Below the pieces are notes generated by a model. That model was not told the DNA's origin and ran no database searches. It worked only from the letters and a program-made list of their open reading frames with translations. A DNA stretch of 64,000 nt, from contig CAJWVI010000001.1 of assembly GCA_913048115.1 (NCBI GenBank), positions 1-64,000 on the forward strand, in the 5' to 3' direction. Source of the stretch: an uncultured Flavobacteriaceae bacterium (GTDB lineage Bacteria > Bacteroidota > Bacteroidia > Flavobacteriales > Flavobacteriaceae). How positions within the stretch are numbered: position 1 is the stretch's first letter; each line of letters starts with the position of its first letter. The translations under genes were made by a program, and so were the position numbers. Positions 16,574 through 25,240 of the stretch are shown piece by piece.

Positions 16574-17590
16574 ATGAAAATAATAGTTCCAATGGCAGGT
16601 CGCGGTAGCCGTCTTCGCCCCCATAGTTTAACCGTGCCAAAACCTTTAATTCCTGTTGCAGGAGTGCCTATTGTACATAGATTGGTTGCAGACATTGCAG
16701 GAGTTTTAAACACACCCATAGAGGAAATTGCTTTTATTTTAGGAGATCCTGCTTGGTTTGGAGATGATGTAATAGCGAGTTTAAAAGGCTTGGCAGTGAG
16801 CCTGGGAGCTAAACCAACTATTTATAGACAGCTAGACCCAAAAGGAACAGGGCATGCTATTATGTGCGCAGAGCCTTCACTAAGTGGCCCTGCTGTTATT
16901 GCCTATGCAGATACATTAATTAGAGCAGATTTTGATCTAGACAAACAAGCAGATGCCGTAATTTGGACAAAAAAGGTAGACAATCCAGAGGCCTATGGTG
17001 TGGTAAATTTAAACGATAAACAAGAAATTGTTGAGCTCGTAGAAAAACCAGAAACCTTTGTAAGTGATCAAGCGGTGATTGGGATTTACTATTTTAAAGA
17101 GGTTGGGATGCTTAAAAAAGAGCTCCAGTTTGTGCTTGATAATAACATTATTAATGGCGGAGAATACCAAATTAATGATGGTATAAAAAGAATGATGGAT
17201 AAGGGAAAGGTCTTTAAGCCAGGCACTGTTACTCAGTGGATGGATTGTGGCAATAAAGAAATTACGGTACAGACCAACCGCCGCATGTTAGGATTTTTGC
17301 AAGAGGATGGGGCTGCTTTAGTTTCAAAAACAGCTACTCTAGACAACGCTACTCTTATTGAACCTTGCTTTATAGGCGAAGGGGTTGTGCTTAAAAATAG
17401 CACCGTGGGTCCTTTTGTATCTATAGGGAAGGGCACGGTAATTGAAAATAGCACTATAAAAAACAGCATCATTCAAACCAACACTGTTATAGAAAATGCG
17501 TCTTTGGATAATGCTATGATTGGAAATAACGCCCATTTTAACGGCAATTTCACCAACGTTAGTATTGGAGATTACTCTCAATTAAAATAA
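16574..17590 (+). CDS. Sugar-phosphate nucleotidyltransferase
   Basis: 338 residues. Residues 1-230 are a nucleotidyl transferase domain with the nucleotide-binding signature VPMAGRGSRLRPHSLTVPKP and a later acidic EKPETF segment. Residues 250-338 form hexapeptide-like repeats (NATLIEPCFIGEGV, IGKGTVIENSTIKNS), a left-handed beta-helix. It probably activates a hexose-1-phosphate, glucose-1-phosphate being a common substrate, for envelope glycans. The product sugar is not determinable here. It is distinct from the RfbA fragment at the right edge. Confidence 0.85.
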   Translation: MKIIVPMAGRGSRLRPHSLTVPKPLIPVAGVPIVHRLVADIAGVLNTPIEEIAFILGDPAWFGDDVIASLKGLAVSLGAKPTIYRQLDPKGTGHAIMCAEPSLSGPAVIAYADTLIRADFDLDKQADAVIWTKKVDNPEAYGVVNLNDKQEIVELVEKPETFVSDQAVIGIYYFKEVGMLKKELQFVLDNNIINGGEYQINDGIKRMMDKGKVFKPGTVTQWMDCGNKEITVQTNRRMLGFLQEDGAALVSKTATLDNATLIEPCFIGEGVVLKNSTVGPFVSIGKGTVIENSTIKNSIIQTNTVIENASLDNAMIGNNAHFNGNFTNVSIGDYSQLK

Positions 17591-17623
17591 TGCCCCCCAC
17601 AAGGGTCAAAAAGATTACACACA

Positions 17624-19003
17624 TTGTTATTGAATTTTAAACACATATTAACAGTTTTACTCATCCTAGGAGGTCTTTTTGCTCCCAGAGGGCTAGTTGC
17701 CCAACAAATTCCAGCAACCGCTCTAGGGGAGTCTCAAGAGGTTTCAGATGCCTTTTTAGAAAGCTTTTATGAGGCGTTAAAACAAAAATCAATAGAGAAC
17801 TACGCCCTGGCCATTACTGCTCTAGAAAAAGCTCAAAAAGAAAGTGGTGGAAACCTCCAGGCAGATGCTATTGTGTTTTTTGAGTTTGCTAAAAACCAAA
17901 TAAAGCTCAAACAATACACTCAAGCAGAAATAAACCTACAAAAAGTGCTGCGCCAAGAGCCCAAAAACCAAGATGTTTTAGAAACCCTCTATGATCTTTA
18001 TTATCTAACTAGAGAGTATAACAAAGCTATAGTTTTGGTGGAAAACCTTATCGCGTTTGACCAAGATTACAAAGAAGATTTGGCCAATTTATACCACCGC
18101 ACCAAACAGTATAAAAAGGCGCTCGTATTGCTAGACGAGTTAGACACATCTTGGGGAGAAAGCGTGTATCGTAACACTTTACGCACACAAATTTACAATG
18201 TAACGGGTAATCGTGTAGCTGCCATTAGTAATGCAGAAAAAAAGGTGTTGAAGAATCCGGCCAATGCCCGTGAATACCTTTCCCTTATTTATTTATATAG
18301 CGAAGAGGGCAATACAAAAAAGGCATACCAAACCGCAAAAGAACTGCTAAATAATAATCCAAAAAATGAATTAGTGCATTTGGCCTTGTACAAGTTTTAT
18401 CTGGATGATGGCGCTATAAAAGACGCCATAGCGTCTATGAAAAAAGTGTTTAGATCTAGCGAGATAGAAAAAGAAAGCCAGTACAGAGTCCTGGGAGATT
18501 TTTTAAAATTTGTAAATATAAATCCACAATATGAGGCAGATCTTGAGGCTGTAGCTCAGGTGTTTTCAAAAGAGAATAACGGGCAGGTATTTCAAAAAAT
18601 TGGAGATTACTATGTCTCTAAAGGCAAAAAAGAAATTGCCCTTAGCTTTTATGAAAAAGGAATTACGGGTGATTCAGATAATTTCAGCTTATTAAAAAAC
18701 ACTATATTACTACAAATAGATTTTAATAGGTTTGAAGATGCAAAAAGACTAAGCGAAAGTTCTTTAGAGATTTTCCCAGCACAGCCACTTTTGTATTTAT
18801 TAAATGGCATTGCAAACAACAAGCTTCAAAATTTTAAAGCAGCTGTAACAGTTTTAGAAACGGGGATGGACTATTTGCTAGATGACGCCCAATTAGAAAA
18901 AGATTTTTACGAGCAATTAAGCACTGCTTATAGTGGCAAAGGAGATGCTACAAAAGCAGCAAGTTATGCCACAAAAGCGGAGGCTATTCAAATCTCAAAT
19001 TAG
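17624..19003 (+). CDS. Secreted TPR-repeat protein
   Basis: 459 residues: N-terminal signal peptide (about 1-26, ending LVAQ), then tetratricopeptide-type helical repeats throughout, such as AEINLQKVLRQEPKNQDVLE and ISNAEKKVLKNPANAREYLS. Predicted periplasmic or outer-membrane scaffold. Start is TTG at 17624; an in-frame TTG at 17630 is an alternative. It is four bases from the DUF4292 lipoprotein, so the two are probably translated together and may share an assembly. Confidence 0.75.
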   Translation: MLLNFKHILTVLLILGGLFAPRGLVAQQIPATALGESQEVSDAFLESFYEALKQKSIENYALAITALEKAQKESGGNLQADAIVFFEFAKNQIKLKQYTQAEINLQKVLRQEPKNQDVLETLYDLYYLTREYNKAIVLVENLIAFDQDYKEDLANLYHRTKQYKKALVLLDELDTSWGESVYRNTLRTQIYNVTGNRVAAISNAEKKVLKNPANAREYLSLIYLYSEEGNTKKAYQTAKELLNNNPKNELVHLALYKFYLDDGAIKDAIASMKKVFRSSEIEKESQYRVLGDFLKFVNINPQYEADLEAVAQVFSKENNGQVFQKIGDYYVSKGKKEIALSFYEKGITGDSDNFSLLKNTILLQIDFNRFEDAKRLSESSLEIFPAQPLLYLLNGIANNKLQNFKAAVTVLETGMDYLLDDAQLEKDFYEQLSTAYSGKGDATKAASYATKAEAIQISN

Positions 19004-19007
19004 CATT

Positions 19008-19787
19008 ATGAAATTAAAACATTTTGTTGGCGCAGCACTTATATATATGTTTCTAGGCTGTGGAGCAACCAAAGGCATTGATGGCTCTTTTACTGCAAAT
19101 GCAGCACTAAGCGCCAAGGATGTTTTAAAGGCCCACAAAGCAGCGGCTCAAGACTTTAAGACCTTGGCAGCACGCATGCAGGTTAGGTACCAGGACCCAG
19201 ATCAATCTCAAAGTATTACAACGAGCCTTAGGCTAGAAAAAGATAAAATTATTTGGATTAAAGCTTCTATTTTGGGAATTACACTTGCAAAGGTTTTAAT
19301 AACACCAGATCAAGTTCAGTTTTACGAAACCTTAAGTAATTCCTATTTTGAAGGTGATTTTAGTTTGATTAGCGATATGCTTGGCACACAAATTAATTTT
19401 GAACAAGCACAGGCCTTATTATTAGGGCAAATCATGCTTAATTTAAAACCTAAATCAGTGAGCACAACTGTAAAGAACAATAAATACCGTATAGCGCCCA
19501 TTAAACAAGATGCAAGTTATCTATTATCTATGTTGTTAAATCCAGATAGCTTTATGGTGCATCAGGCTAAAATTTCACAACCCGATAAGCAAAGAAACCT
19601 TTTGGTTCAATACGGGCCTTACCAAAAAATAGAAGGGAGTTTTTACCCAACTCAAATAGGCATTCGAGCCCTTGATGTTCTTGAACAAACAAGCATTGCT
19701 ATAAAATATAAAAAAATAGACCTCAATGTTTCGGTGAGTTTTCCGTTTACTATTCCAAAGGGGTATACCCAGAGCACTTTTAAATAA
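19008..19787 (+). CDS. DUF4292-type outer-membrane lipoprotein
   Basis: 259 residues from MKLKHFVGAALIYMFLGC; the ORF-track start at 18933 lies inside the upstream gene and is rejected. The lipobox is FLGC (15-18). The body resembles LolA/LolB-like folds as I recall them for DUF4292 proteins (FKTLAARMQVRYQDPDQSQS, later TSIAIKYKKIDLNVSVSFPF). It may handle lipid or lipoprotein cargo, but this is only a fold analogy. It abuts the EnvC-like gene with no gap. Confidence 0.65.
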   Translation: MKLKHFVGAALIYMFLGCGATKGIDGSFTANAALSAKDVLKAHKAAAQDFKTLAARMQVRYQDPDQSQSITTSLRLEKDKIIWIKASILGITLAKVLITPDQVQFYETLSNSYFEGDFSLISDMLGTQINFEQAQALLLGQIMLNLKPKSVSTTVKNNKYRIAPIKQDASYLLSMLLNPDSFMVHQAKISQPDKQRNLLVQYGPYQKIEGSFYPTQIGIRALDVLEQTSIAIKYKKIDLNVSVSFPFTIPKGYTQSTFK

Positions 19788-21026
19788 ATGAAAAAACAGG
19801 CTTACATATTAATTTTAACGCTCTTGTTCTTCGGAAACTTTAGCGCCATTGCACAACCCAATAAGCAAGAGCAATTAGAACAGCAGCGCAGAAACATCTT
19901 AAACGATATAAAGAAAATCAATACCCTATTGTTTAAAACTCGTGGGGTGAAGAAAACTGTTCTTTCTGAAGTTGATGACATCAATCAACGCATTAAGGCG
20001 CAAGAAAACTTAATACGTGTAACCAATCAACAAGCCAATTTTCTAACCCGTAAAATCAATGAAAATCTTTCTCAAATTTCATTATTGAGAAGCGAACTCC
20101 AAAAATTAAAAGATGATTATGCGGCGATGGTTCAAAAATCATACAAAAGTAAATCTCAACAAAGTAGAGTGCTATTTCTATTATCTAGCGAGGATTTTTT
20201 ACAAGCCTATAAGCGCGTGCAGTACATGAAACAATATGCTAACCATAGAAAAAAACAAGGAGAAAGCATCAAAGCAAAGACGCAGTTATTGCAACAATTA
20301 AATCAAAGTTTAATTTCTCAGCGAAAGCAAAAAGGGCTGCTTATTTCAGAAAATACAATAGCCAAAACTAAACTTAAACAGCAGAGAGAGCAACAAGAAG
20401 CACTTATTGTATCGTTAAAACAAGAAGAAAACACATTCACTAAACAAATACGAGGGAAGCAACGCAAAGCAAATCAGATAAATGGGCAAATAAAAAAGTT
20501 AATTAGGAACGCCATTGCTGCAGCAAACAAAAAAGCTAGAAAAAACGCCACCAAAGAAGCCGCGGTATCTACCACAAAGTTTGCATTAACCCCAGAGGCT
20601 GCTGCTATAGCAAAAGACTTTAAAAACAATAAAGGAAAATTAATTTGGCCTGTAAAAGAGGGGTTAGTCATTAACAAATATGGAACGCGGCAGCACCCAC
20701 AGTTTCCAAACGTAACACAGACTTTTCATGGTGTAGAAATTGCTACTAGCAAAAATGCTCAAGCACGGGCTGTTTTTAATGGAGAGATCTTACAGATACA
20801 GCAGTTAAAAAACGCAAACAAGGCTGTTATGATACAGCATGGAGACTATATAACGATCTATTATAATTTGGCAACAATACGTGTAAAAAAGGGAGATAAA
20901 GTAAACACGAAAGACCCTATAGGAGGAGTGTTTACACATCCAATTACAGGGGAAACAGTTATAAAGTTTATGGTCTACAAAAATGACACAGAGATGAATC
21001 CAGCAGACTGGATTTATAGAATGTAA
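19788..21026 (+). CDS. EnvC-like murein hydrolase activator (M23/LytM domain)
   Basis: 412 residues: signal peptide (about 1-22), long coiled coil (about 25-250, Q/K/E-rich), then a LytM-like domain (about 285-410). The LytM zinc motifs are degenerate: the first-ligand position reads FHGVEIAT instead of H-x-x-x-D and the HxH motif is altered to IQHGDYITIYYNL. It is therefore probably a catalytically inactive activator of amidases in daughter-cell separation, like EnvC. It is convergent with the thioesterase three bases downstream. Confidence 0.85.
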   Translation: MKKQAYILILTLLFFGNFSAIAQPNKQEQLEQQRRNILNDIKKINTLLFKTRGVKKTVLSEVDDINQRIKAQENLIRVTNQQANFLTRKINENLSQISLLRSELQKLKDDYAAMVQKSYKSKSQQSRVLFLLSSEDFLQAYKRVQYMKQYANHRKKQGESIKAKTQLLQQLNQSLISQRKQKGLLISENTIAKTKLKQQREQQEALIVSLKQEENTFTKQIRGKQRKANQINGQIKKLIRNAIAAANKKARKNATKEAAVSTTKFALTPEAAAIAKDFKNNKGKLIWPVKEGLVINKYGTRQHPQFPNVTQTFHGVEIATSKNAQARAVFNGEILQIQQLKNANKAVMIQHGDYITIYYNLATIRVKKGDKVNTKDPIGGVFTHPITGETVIKFMVYKNDTEMNPADWIYRM

Positions 21027-21029
21027 AGT

Positions 21030-21539
21030 CTATTCAAACAGTGCTTTTAGTTCTGTAGCATCTTCTGGAGTTATTTTTCCGGCCAACAGCAAGCTTAACT
21101 GCTTTCTGCGCAATGCAGCATCAAAACGATCTTTTTCAATCGTACTCTCTGGCCTAAGTGGTGGCACCGGCATTGGGTTCCCCATTTCATTAACCGCTAC
21201 AAAGGTGTAGATGCCCTCGTTGGCTTTGCTGCGTATACCGCTTTCCCGGTCTTCTATCCACACATCCATAAATACTTCCATAGAGCTTTTAAAGGCCCTA
21301 GAGACTTTTGCCTCTACCGTAACGACACTTCCTAAAGGAATCATTTTATTAAAGGCTACATGGTTCACTGATGCGGTTACCACAATTCTACGGCTGTGTC
21401 TTCTTGCCGCAATACTCGCCGCACGATCCATACGCGCTAAGAGTTCGCCTCCAAACATGTTACCAATAGGGTTGGTTTCGCTTGGGAGTACTAAATCGGT
21501 AATAATGGTAAAAGAATCGGCAGGTGTCTTAGTTTCCAT
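21030..21539 (-). CDS. Acyl-CoA thioesterase (hotdog fold)
   Basis: 169 residues from METKTPADSF. A single hotdog domain with the GNMFGGELLARMDRAASIAA motif (active-site Asp in LLARMD) and VVTASVNHVAFNKMIPLG, as in the YciA/BFIT group of acyl-CoA hydrolases. The ORF-track start (TTG at 21557) lies in the -7 box, so I use 21539. The physiological acyl chain is unknown. Confidence 0.85.
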   Translation of the reverse strand: METKTPADSFTIITDLVLPSETNPIGNMFGGELLARMDRAASIAARRHSRRIVVTASVNHVAFNKMIPLGSVVTVEAKVSRAFKSSMEVFMDVWIEDRESGIRSKANEGIYTFVAVNEMGNPMPVPPLRPESTIEKDRFDAALRRKQLSLLLAGKITPEDATELKALFE

Positions 21540-21554
21540 GATCAATGTTTTAAG

Positions 21555-21562
21555 CAAAGATA
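21555..21562 (-). promoter_or_regulatory. -7 box TATCTTTG of the thioesterase
   Basis: An exact TAnnTTTG match on the minus strand, 15 bases before the ATG at 21539; it decides the start codon against the upstream TTG. Confidence 0.45.
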
Positions 21563-21638
21563 TAATGAAAAGCCTACATTGGAATGTATTATTGAAAATT
21601 TAAGACAAATTAATAGTGCTTTTAGCACTGTTTGTTGC

Positions 21639-22580
21639 TTACTTAATCTTTAGTTCTTTTACTAATAACCAAGCATCGTTGTTTTCGGTGCGTTTGATGG
21701 TACGAAGATTTTTAAGCGCTTCTAGCCTGTTCTCAAAACTAGCATACAAAACTTGATGTAGCCCATATTTATTAATACTAAGAGTGGTAGCTATAAATCC
21801 TTTTTTATGTAACTGTGTAGCTTTCCTATAGGCATTTTCTTTGACCCTAAAAGCACCAGCAACAATATGATATTTTCCTTTTTGTTTGGTTACTGAAAGC
21901 TTTAATGCAGGAAGAGGGCTAGCAATACTGAATGTAGCTTGTTGAATTTCTTTTTCAAGCTTGCTGTTTGCTTCTTGTTTTTGTGCAAAATTATGTTCCT
22001 GTACAGACCCCTCGTATAGCTTCATGCCTGCTAATCCAGAAACAGCTAGGGCAATAAGGCCTATGGCGGCATATTTAAGATACGGAGCTGTGCGCCTTCT
22101 TGGAGCAAATAGCAGCGTAATATCCTCCTCTTGATCAACAAGCTCCTCTTGTTGAATGTCTCTTAGTATCTCAGAAGAAATAAAGCTTGCTAAGCCAAAA
22201 GAGGCACTATTAAAATTTTCGTTTCCAGAAGGTAAAAATTGAACATTGTTTTCTTTGTTTAAAGAAAAATCACCGACGTTATCAAGGGTCACAGTAGCCC
22301 CTTCAGATAATTGAAGTGTCAAATCCCCGGTAAAACTTCTAATTTTTTGTAGCGCTAACTCATACGAGGTTCCCTCTACTGAGGCAACATAATTAGCCAA
22401 TAGGCCGTCATTAGTTTGCAATTGTTTATTAAAAGAAATGGTTTTGCCTGGGGGGTAGAATGTGCTAGAGTCTGGGTCTATAGTGGCTGATGTGTAATTT
22501 GCCAAAAAGGCACCAAAGCCGGGAATGATAACGCATTCATAACGGTATAGTAAGTCTTTTATGTATAGGGAGAGTTGCAT
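21639..22580 (-). CDS. HU-CCDC81-type plus SPOR membrane protein
   Basis: 313 residues from MQLSLYIKDLL; the first 20 residues of the ORF-track version are upstream of the true start. Residues 1-135 look like tandem prokaryotic HU-like domains of the CCDC81 type (YECVIIPGFGAFLANY, later TLDNVGDFSLNKENN). A single membrane helix lies at about 170-187. Residues 235-309 are a SPOR domain (GKYHIVAGAFRVKENAYRKA) expected to bind denuded septal glycan. The topology links a cytoplasmic HU-like region with a periplasmic septum-binding region. It stands alone, divergent from dprA. Confidence 0.8.
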   Translation of the reverse strand: MQLSLYIKDLLYRYECVIIPGFGAFLANYTSATIDPDSSTFYPPGKTISFNKQLQTNDGLLANYVASVEGTSYELALQKIRSFTGDLTLQLSEGATVTLDNVGDFSLNKENNVQFLPSGNENFNSASFGLASFISSEILRDIQQEELVDQEEDITLLFAPRRRTAPYLKYAAIGLIALAVSGLAGMKLYEGSVQEHNFAQKQEANSKLEKEIQQATFSIASPLPALKLSVTKQKGKYHIVAGAFRVKENAYRKATQLHKKGFIATTLSINKYGLHQVLYASFENRLEALKNLRTIKRTENNDAWLLVKELKIK

Positions 22581-22583
22581 AAA

Positions 22584-22591
22584 ACAAATAT
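22584..22591 (-). promoter_or_regulatory. -7 box TATATTTG, four bases before the HU-SPOR gene
   Basis: Minus-strand TATATTTG, then TTTT, then ATG. Exact consensus with the same four-base spacing as lpxH and queD. A run of A/G-rich sequence lies upstream and no -33 TTTG is evident. Confidence 0.5.
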
Positions 22592-22711
22592 AGTTTTTTT
22601 TTCTTTTCTTTTTTTTCTGCCTATAGCAACTTATTAACAACCTAAAAAATGTGTATATTGATGCCTCTCCCTAGCATAGCTCTAGAAATTATTTTCTAAT
22701 AATTTGACACT

Positions 22712-23818
22712 ATGCTTTCTGAAACTGAATTACTATATACCCTGGCGCTTCAGCGCACCCCCAACCTTGGCGACACATCTGCTAAAAAATTATTACATCA
22801 TGTAGGATCTGCCGAAGGGATTTTTAAAGAAAAACCATCAAACCTTCTTAAAATACATGGCATTGGGAGATTTAAAATTAAAGAACTACAAGAAACTCTT
22901 TTGCTAGACTTGGCCATTGCAGAGTTAGCCTTTATGAAGTCTCAAAACATAAGTTACAGTTATTTTAAAGACGCTACATACCCAGAAAAATTAAAACACT
23001 GTTTGGACGGCCCAATTTTGTTTTTTCAAGACGGAAATATAGACTTGGTCAATAAAAAAATACTCAGCATCGTAGGAACTAGAAAAATCACCACCTATGG
23101 CGTAGGTTTTTGTGAAAGATTGGTGGCGGAACTCGCCCCAATAAATCCAGTAATTGTGTCGGGTTTTGCTTATGGTATTGATATTTGTGCGCATAAAGCA
23201 GCCTTAGAAAATGGCTTACAAAACATTGCGTGTCTAGCCCATGGCATGAACCAAATATACCCCAAAGCGCATAAGAAATATATGGCTCGTGTATTAGAAA
23301 ACGGGGGGTTTATTAGTGAGTTTTGGAGTAGCGATAGGTTCTATAGAAATAATTTTCTAAAACGCAATCGTATTATTGCAGGGATGAGCCAAGCCACTAT
23401 TGTTATTGAATCTGCCGAAAAAGGCGGGAGTTTGGTCACTGCAGACATAGCTAATAGTTATGAAAGAGATGTTTTTGCTGTGCCTGGAAGAGCTACAGAT
23501 ACTCAAAGTGCAGGATGTAATATGCTTATAAAAACACATCAAGCAAGTATCATAACTAGCGCTGCAGATCTTATTTATAACCTAGGTTGGGAGCTAGATG
23601 GGCCTCAAAAGCTAGCGAAGCAAACCCAATTACTTGTGGAGCTCCATCCAGAAGAAAAAACACTATACAACTATCTTAAAGACAAGGATAAAGCACTGCT
23701 AGATGCCATTGCTATTGGATGTTCAATGCCAACATATAGGGTAGCGCAACTGTTGTTACAATTAGAAATGAAAGGCCTAGTGAGACCCCTGCCAGGGAAG
23801 TTGTTTCAATGGATATAA
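22712..23818 (+). CDS. dprA: DNA-processing protein DprA
   Basis: 368 residues. N-terminal helix-hairpin-helix region (about 10-60), a Rossmann-like DprA core with VSGFAYGIDICAHKAAL near 150-166, NRIIAGMSQATIVIES and GGSLVTADIA near 230-245, and a C-terminal winged helix ending MKGLVRPLPGKLFQWI. It loads RecA on incoming single-stranded DNA during transformation and is widely conserved even in non-competent species. The gene runs divergently from the HU-SPOR gene. Confidence 0.95.
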   Translation: MLSETELLYTLALQRTPNLGDTSAKKLLHHVGSAEGIFKEKPSNLLKIHGIGRFKIKELQETLLLDLAIAELAFMKSQNISYSYFKDATYPEKLKHCLDGPILFFQDGNIDLVNKKILSIVGTRKITTYGVGFCERLVAELAPINPVIVSGFAYGIDICAHKAALENGLQNIACLAHGMNQIYPKAHKKYMARVLENGGFISEFWSSDRFYRNNFLKRNRIIAGMSQATIVIESAEKGGSLVTADIANSYERDVFAVPGRATDTQSAGCNMLIKTHQASIITSAADLIYNLGWELDGPQKLAKQTQLLVELHPEEKTLYNYLKDKDKALLDAIAIGCSMPTYRVAQLLLQLEMKGLVRPLPGKLFQWI

Positions 23819-23836
23819 AAAGCGTTTAAATTATAG

Positions 23837-23844
23837 TAGTTTTG
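23837..23844 (+). promoter_or_regulatory. -7 box TAGTTTTG of cutC
   Basis: TAGTTTTG fits TAnnTTTG and lies 23 bases before the cutC ATG. Confidence 0.35.
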
Positions 23845-23867
23845 CTGGAAACAATACATCTAGTAAA

Positions 23868-24575
23868 ATGATTATAGAAATCTGCGCCAATTCTTTTGCT
23901 TCTGCCCAAGCTGCCCAAGCTGCAGGTGCCCACAGAATAGAGTTGTGCACACAATTAAGCGTGGGTGGATTAACGCCCTCTTATGGATGTATCGAGAAGG
24001 TGCTTAAAGAACTTGATATTGACGTACATGTGCTCATTCGCCCAAGGGCTGGAGATTTTATCTACACTAACCAGGAGCTTGATATCATGAAAAGAGACAT
24101 TGCCTATTGCGTAAAAATAGGTTGTGCTGGTATTGTGAGCGGCGCACTTAATGCGCAGAATGCGTTAAACCTTCAAGCAACTCAGGAACTCATTACTGCC
24201 TCAGCAGGTCTAGAATTTACCTTTCATAGAGCCTTTGATGTGGTTGGCGATCCTATAAAAACATTAGCGAGTTTGCAAAACTTAGGGGTCACTAGAGTTC
24301 TGTCTTCTGGCCAACACGTTAAAGCAATTGACGGCATTGAGGTATTGAAAAAATTAAAAAGCAGCACAGGCAACATACAAATCATGCCTGGAGGCGGCAT
24401 TGACATAACAAACGCACGTGTATTTAAAAAAGCTGGATTTAAGATGATTCATTTTTCGGCTATTTCAAAAGTAATATCTGCAAAGAGCACCACAGCGGTT
24501 TCATTTATAGAGGGCACAGAGGGCACCAGTAACCAATACGTTATTAGTGAAATAATTGACACTCTAAGAACCTAG
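23868..24575 (+). CDS. cutC: CutC family protein (copper homeostasis)
   Basis: 235 residues, TIM barrel. CutC signatures are clear: IEICANSFASAQAAQAAGAHRIELC at the N-terminus, GGLTPSYG, HVLIRPRAGDF, FHRAFDVVGDP and IMPGGGI. The family was named for copper tolerance in E. coli, but its biochemical role remains uncertain. It converges with the CYTH gene. Confidence 0.93.
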   Translation: MIIEICANSFASAQAAQAAGAHRIELCTQLSVGGLTPSYGCIEKVLKELDIDVHVLIRPRAGDFIYTNQELDIMKRDIAYCVKIGCAGIVSGALNAQNALNLQATQELITASAGLEFTFHRAFDVVGDPIKTLASLQNLGVTRVLSSGQHVKAIDGIEVLKKLKSSTGNIQIMPGGGIDITNARVFKKAGFKMIHFSAISKVISAKSTTAVSFIEGTEGTSNQYVISEIIDTLRT

Positions 24576-24617
24576 TTTTAGTATCTCTAGGGATGATTCT
24601 TTTCTTAAAAAAAGAGT

Positions 24618-25085
24618 TTACCAATCCTTGAAAGGTTTTTGGATCAAGCTCGAATTGTAATATTTTATATCACCCGTCACCTCTTTTCCAAGCCAAGCAG
24701 GAGCAGTGTAAGTATCCTCTTCAGAGCTTAATTCAACCTCAGCAATTACCAAGCCCGCGTTGTTTCCCGTAAAAACATCTACTTCAAAAAGATGCCTCCC
24801 TAAGGGGATATTATACCGAGTTTTGTCAATGATGGGGTTTTCACATAGTCTTAGAAGCGTCTCTGCTTCAGAAAGTGGAATTTCTTTTTCCCACTCAAAG
24901 CGAGTAGTGCCGGTCTCATTAGACAGCCCTTTAATAGTTAAAAACCCCTGATCACCTTTAATACGAACCCTAACCGTGCGCTCTGGATGTGTGCTTAAAA
25001 AGCCTTGAACAATTTTTTTTTGACATGTGGCTTGCGCCTTGTAATCATTGTTTTTAACTAAGAATTTACGTTCTATTTCTTGCAT
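24618..25085 (-). CDS. CYTH-domain protein (probable inorganic triphosphatase)
   Basis: 155 residues from MQEIERKFLV. The EIERKFL signature plus alternating basic and acidic residues on beta strands (RVRIKGDQGFLTIKG, FEWEKEIPL, VIAEVELSSEED) mark a CYTH tunnel domain. Bacterial single-domain members usually hydrolyse triphosphate or thiamine triphosphate rather than make cAMP. The start four codons upstream (25097) is equally open. Confidence 0.88.
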   Translation of the reverse strand: MQEIERKFLVKNNDYKAQATCQKKIVQGFLSTHPERTVRVRIKGDQGFLTIKGLSNETGTTRFEWEKEIPLSEAETLLRLCENPIIDKTRYNIPLGRHLFEVDVFTGNNAGLVIAEVELSSEEDTYTAPAWLGKEVTGDIKYYNSSLIQKPFKDW

Positions 25086-25228
25086 GGTTGTATTCACTTA
25101 AAAGGAAATATCGGGTTGATTTTACGCGTTTTCATTGGCTTTATTTATTAAAATCATTGGGTTTTGAGACATTTTGAAAAGCGGAGGTAATTTGATTAAA
25201 GTTCATAATAATTGTGATTTAAAGATAG

Positions 25229-25236
25229 TAACTTTA
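25229..25236 (+). promoter_or_regulatory. -7-like box TAACTTTA, four bases before dinB ATG
   Basis: TAACTTTA, then CGGG, then ATG at 25241: one mismatch to TAnnTTTG, with the four-base spacing seen at five other genes here. If transcription starts at or after the ATG, either a leaderless message from 25241 or translation from 25259 follows. Confidence 0.35.
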
Positions 25237-25240
25237 CGGG

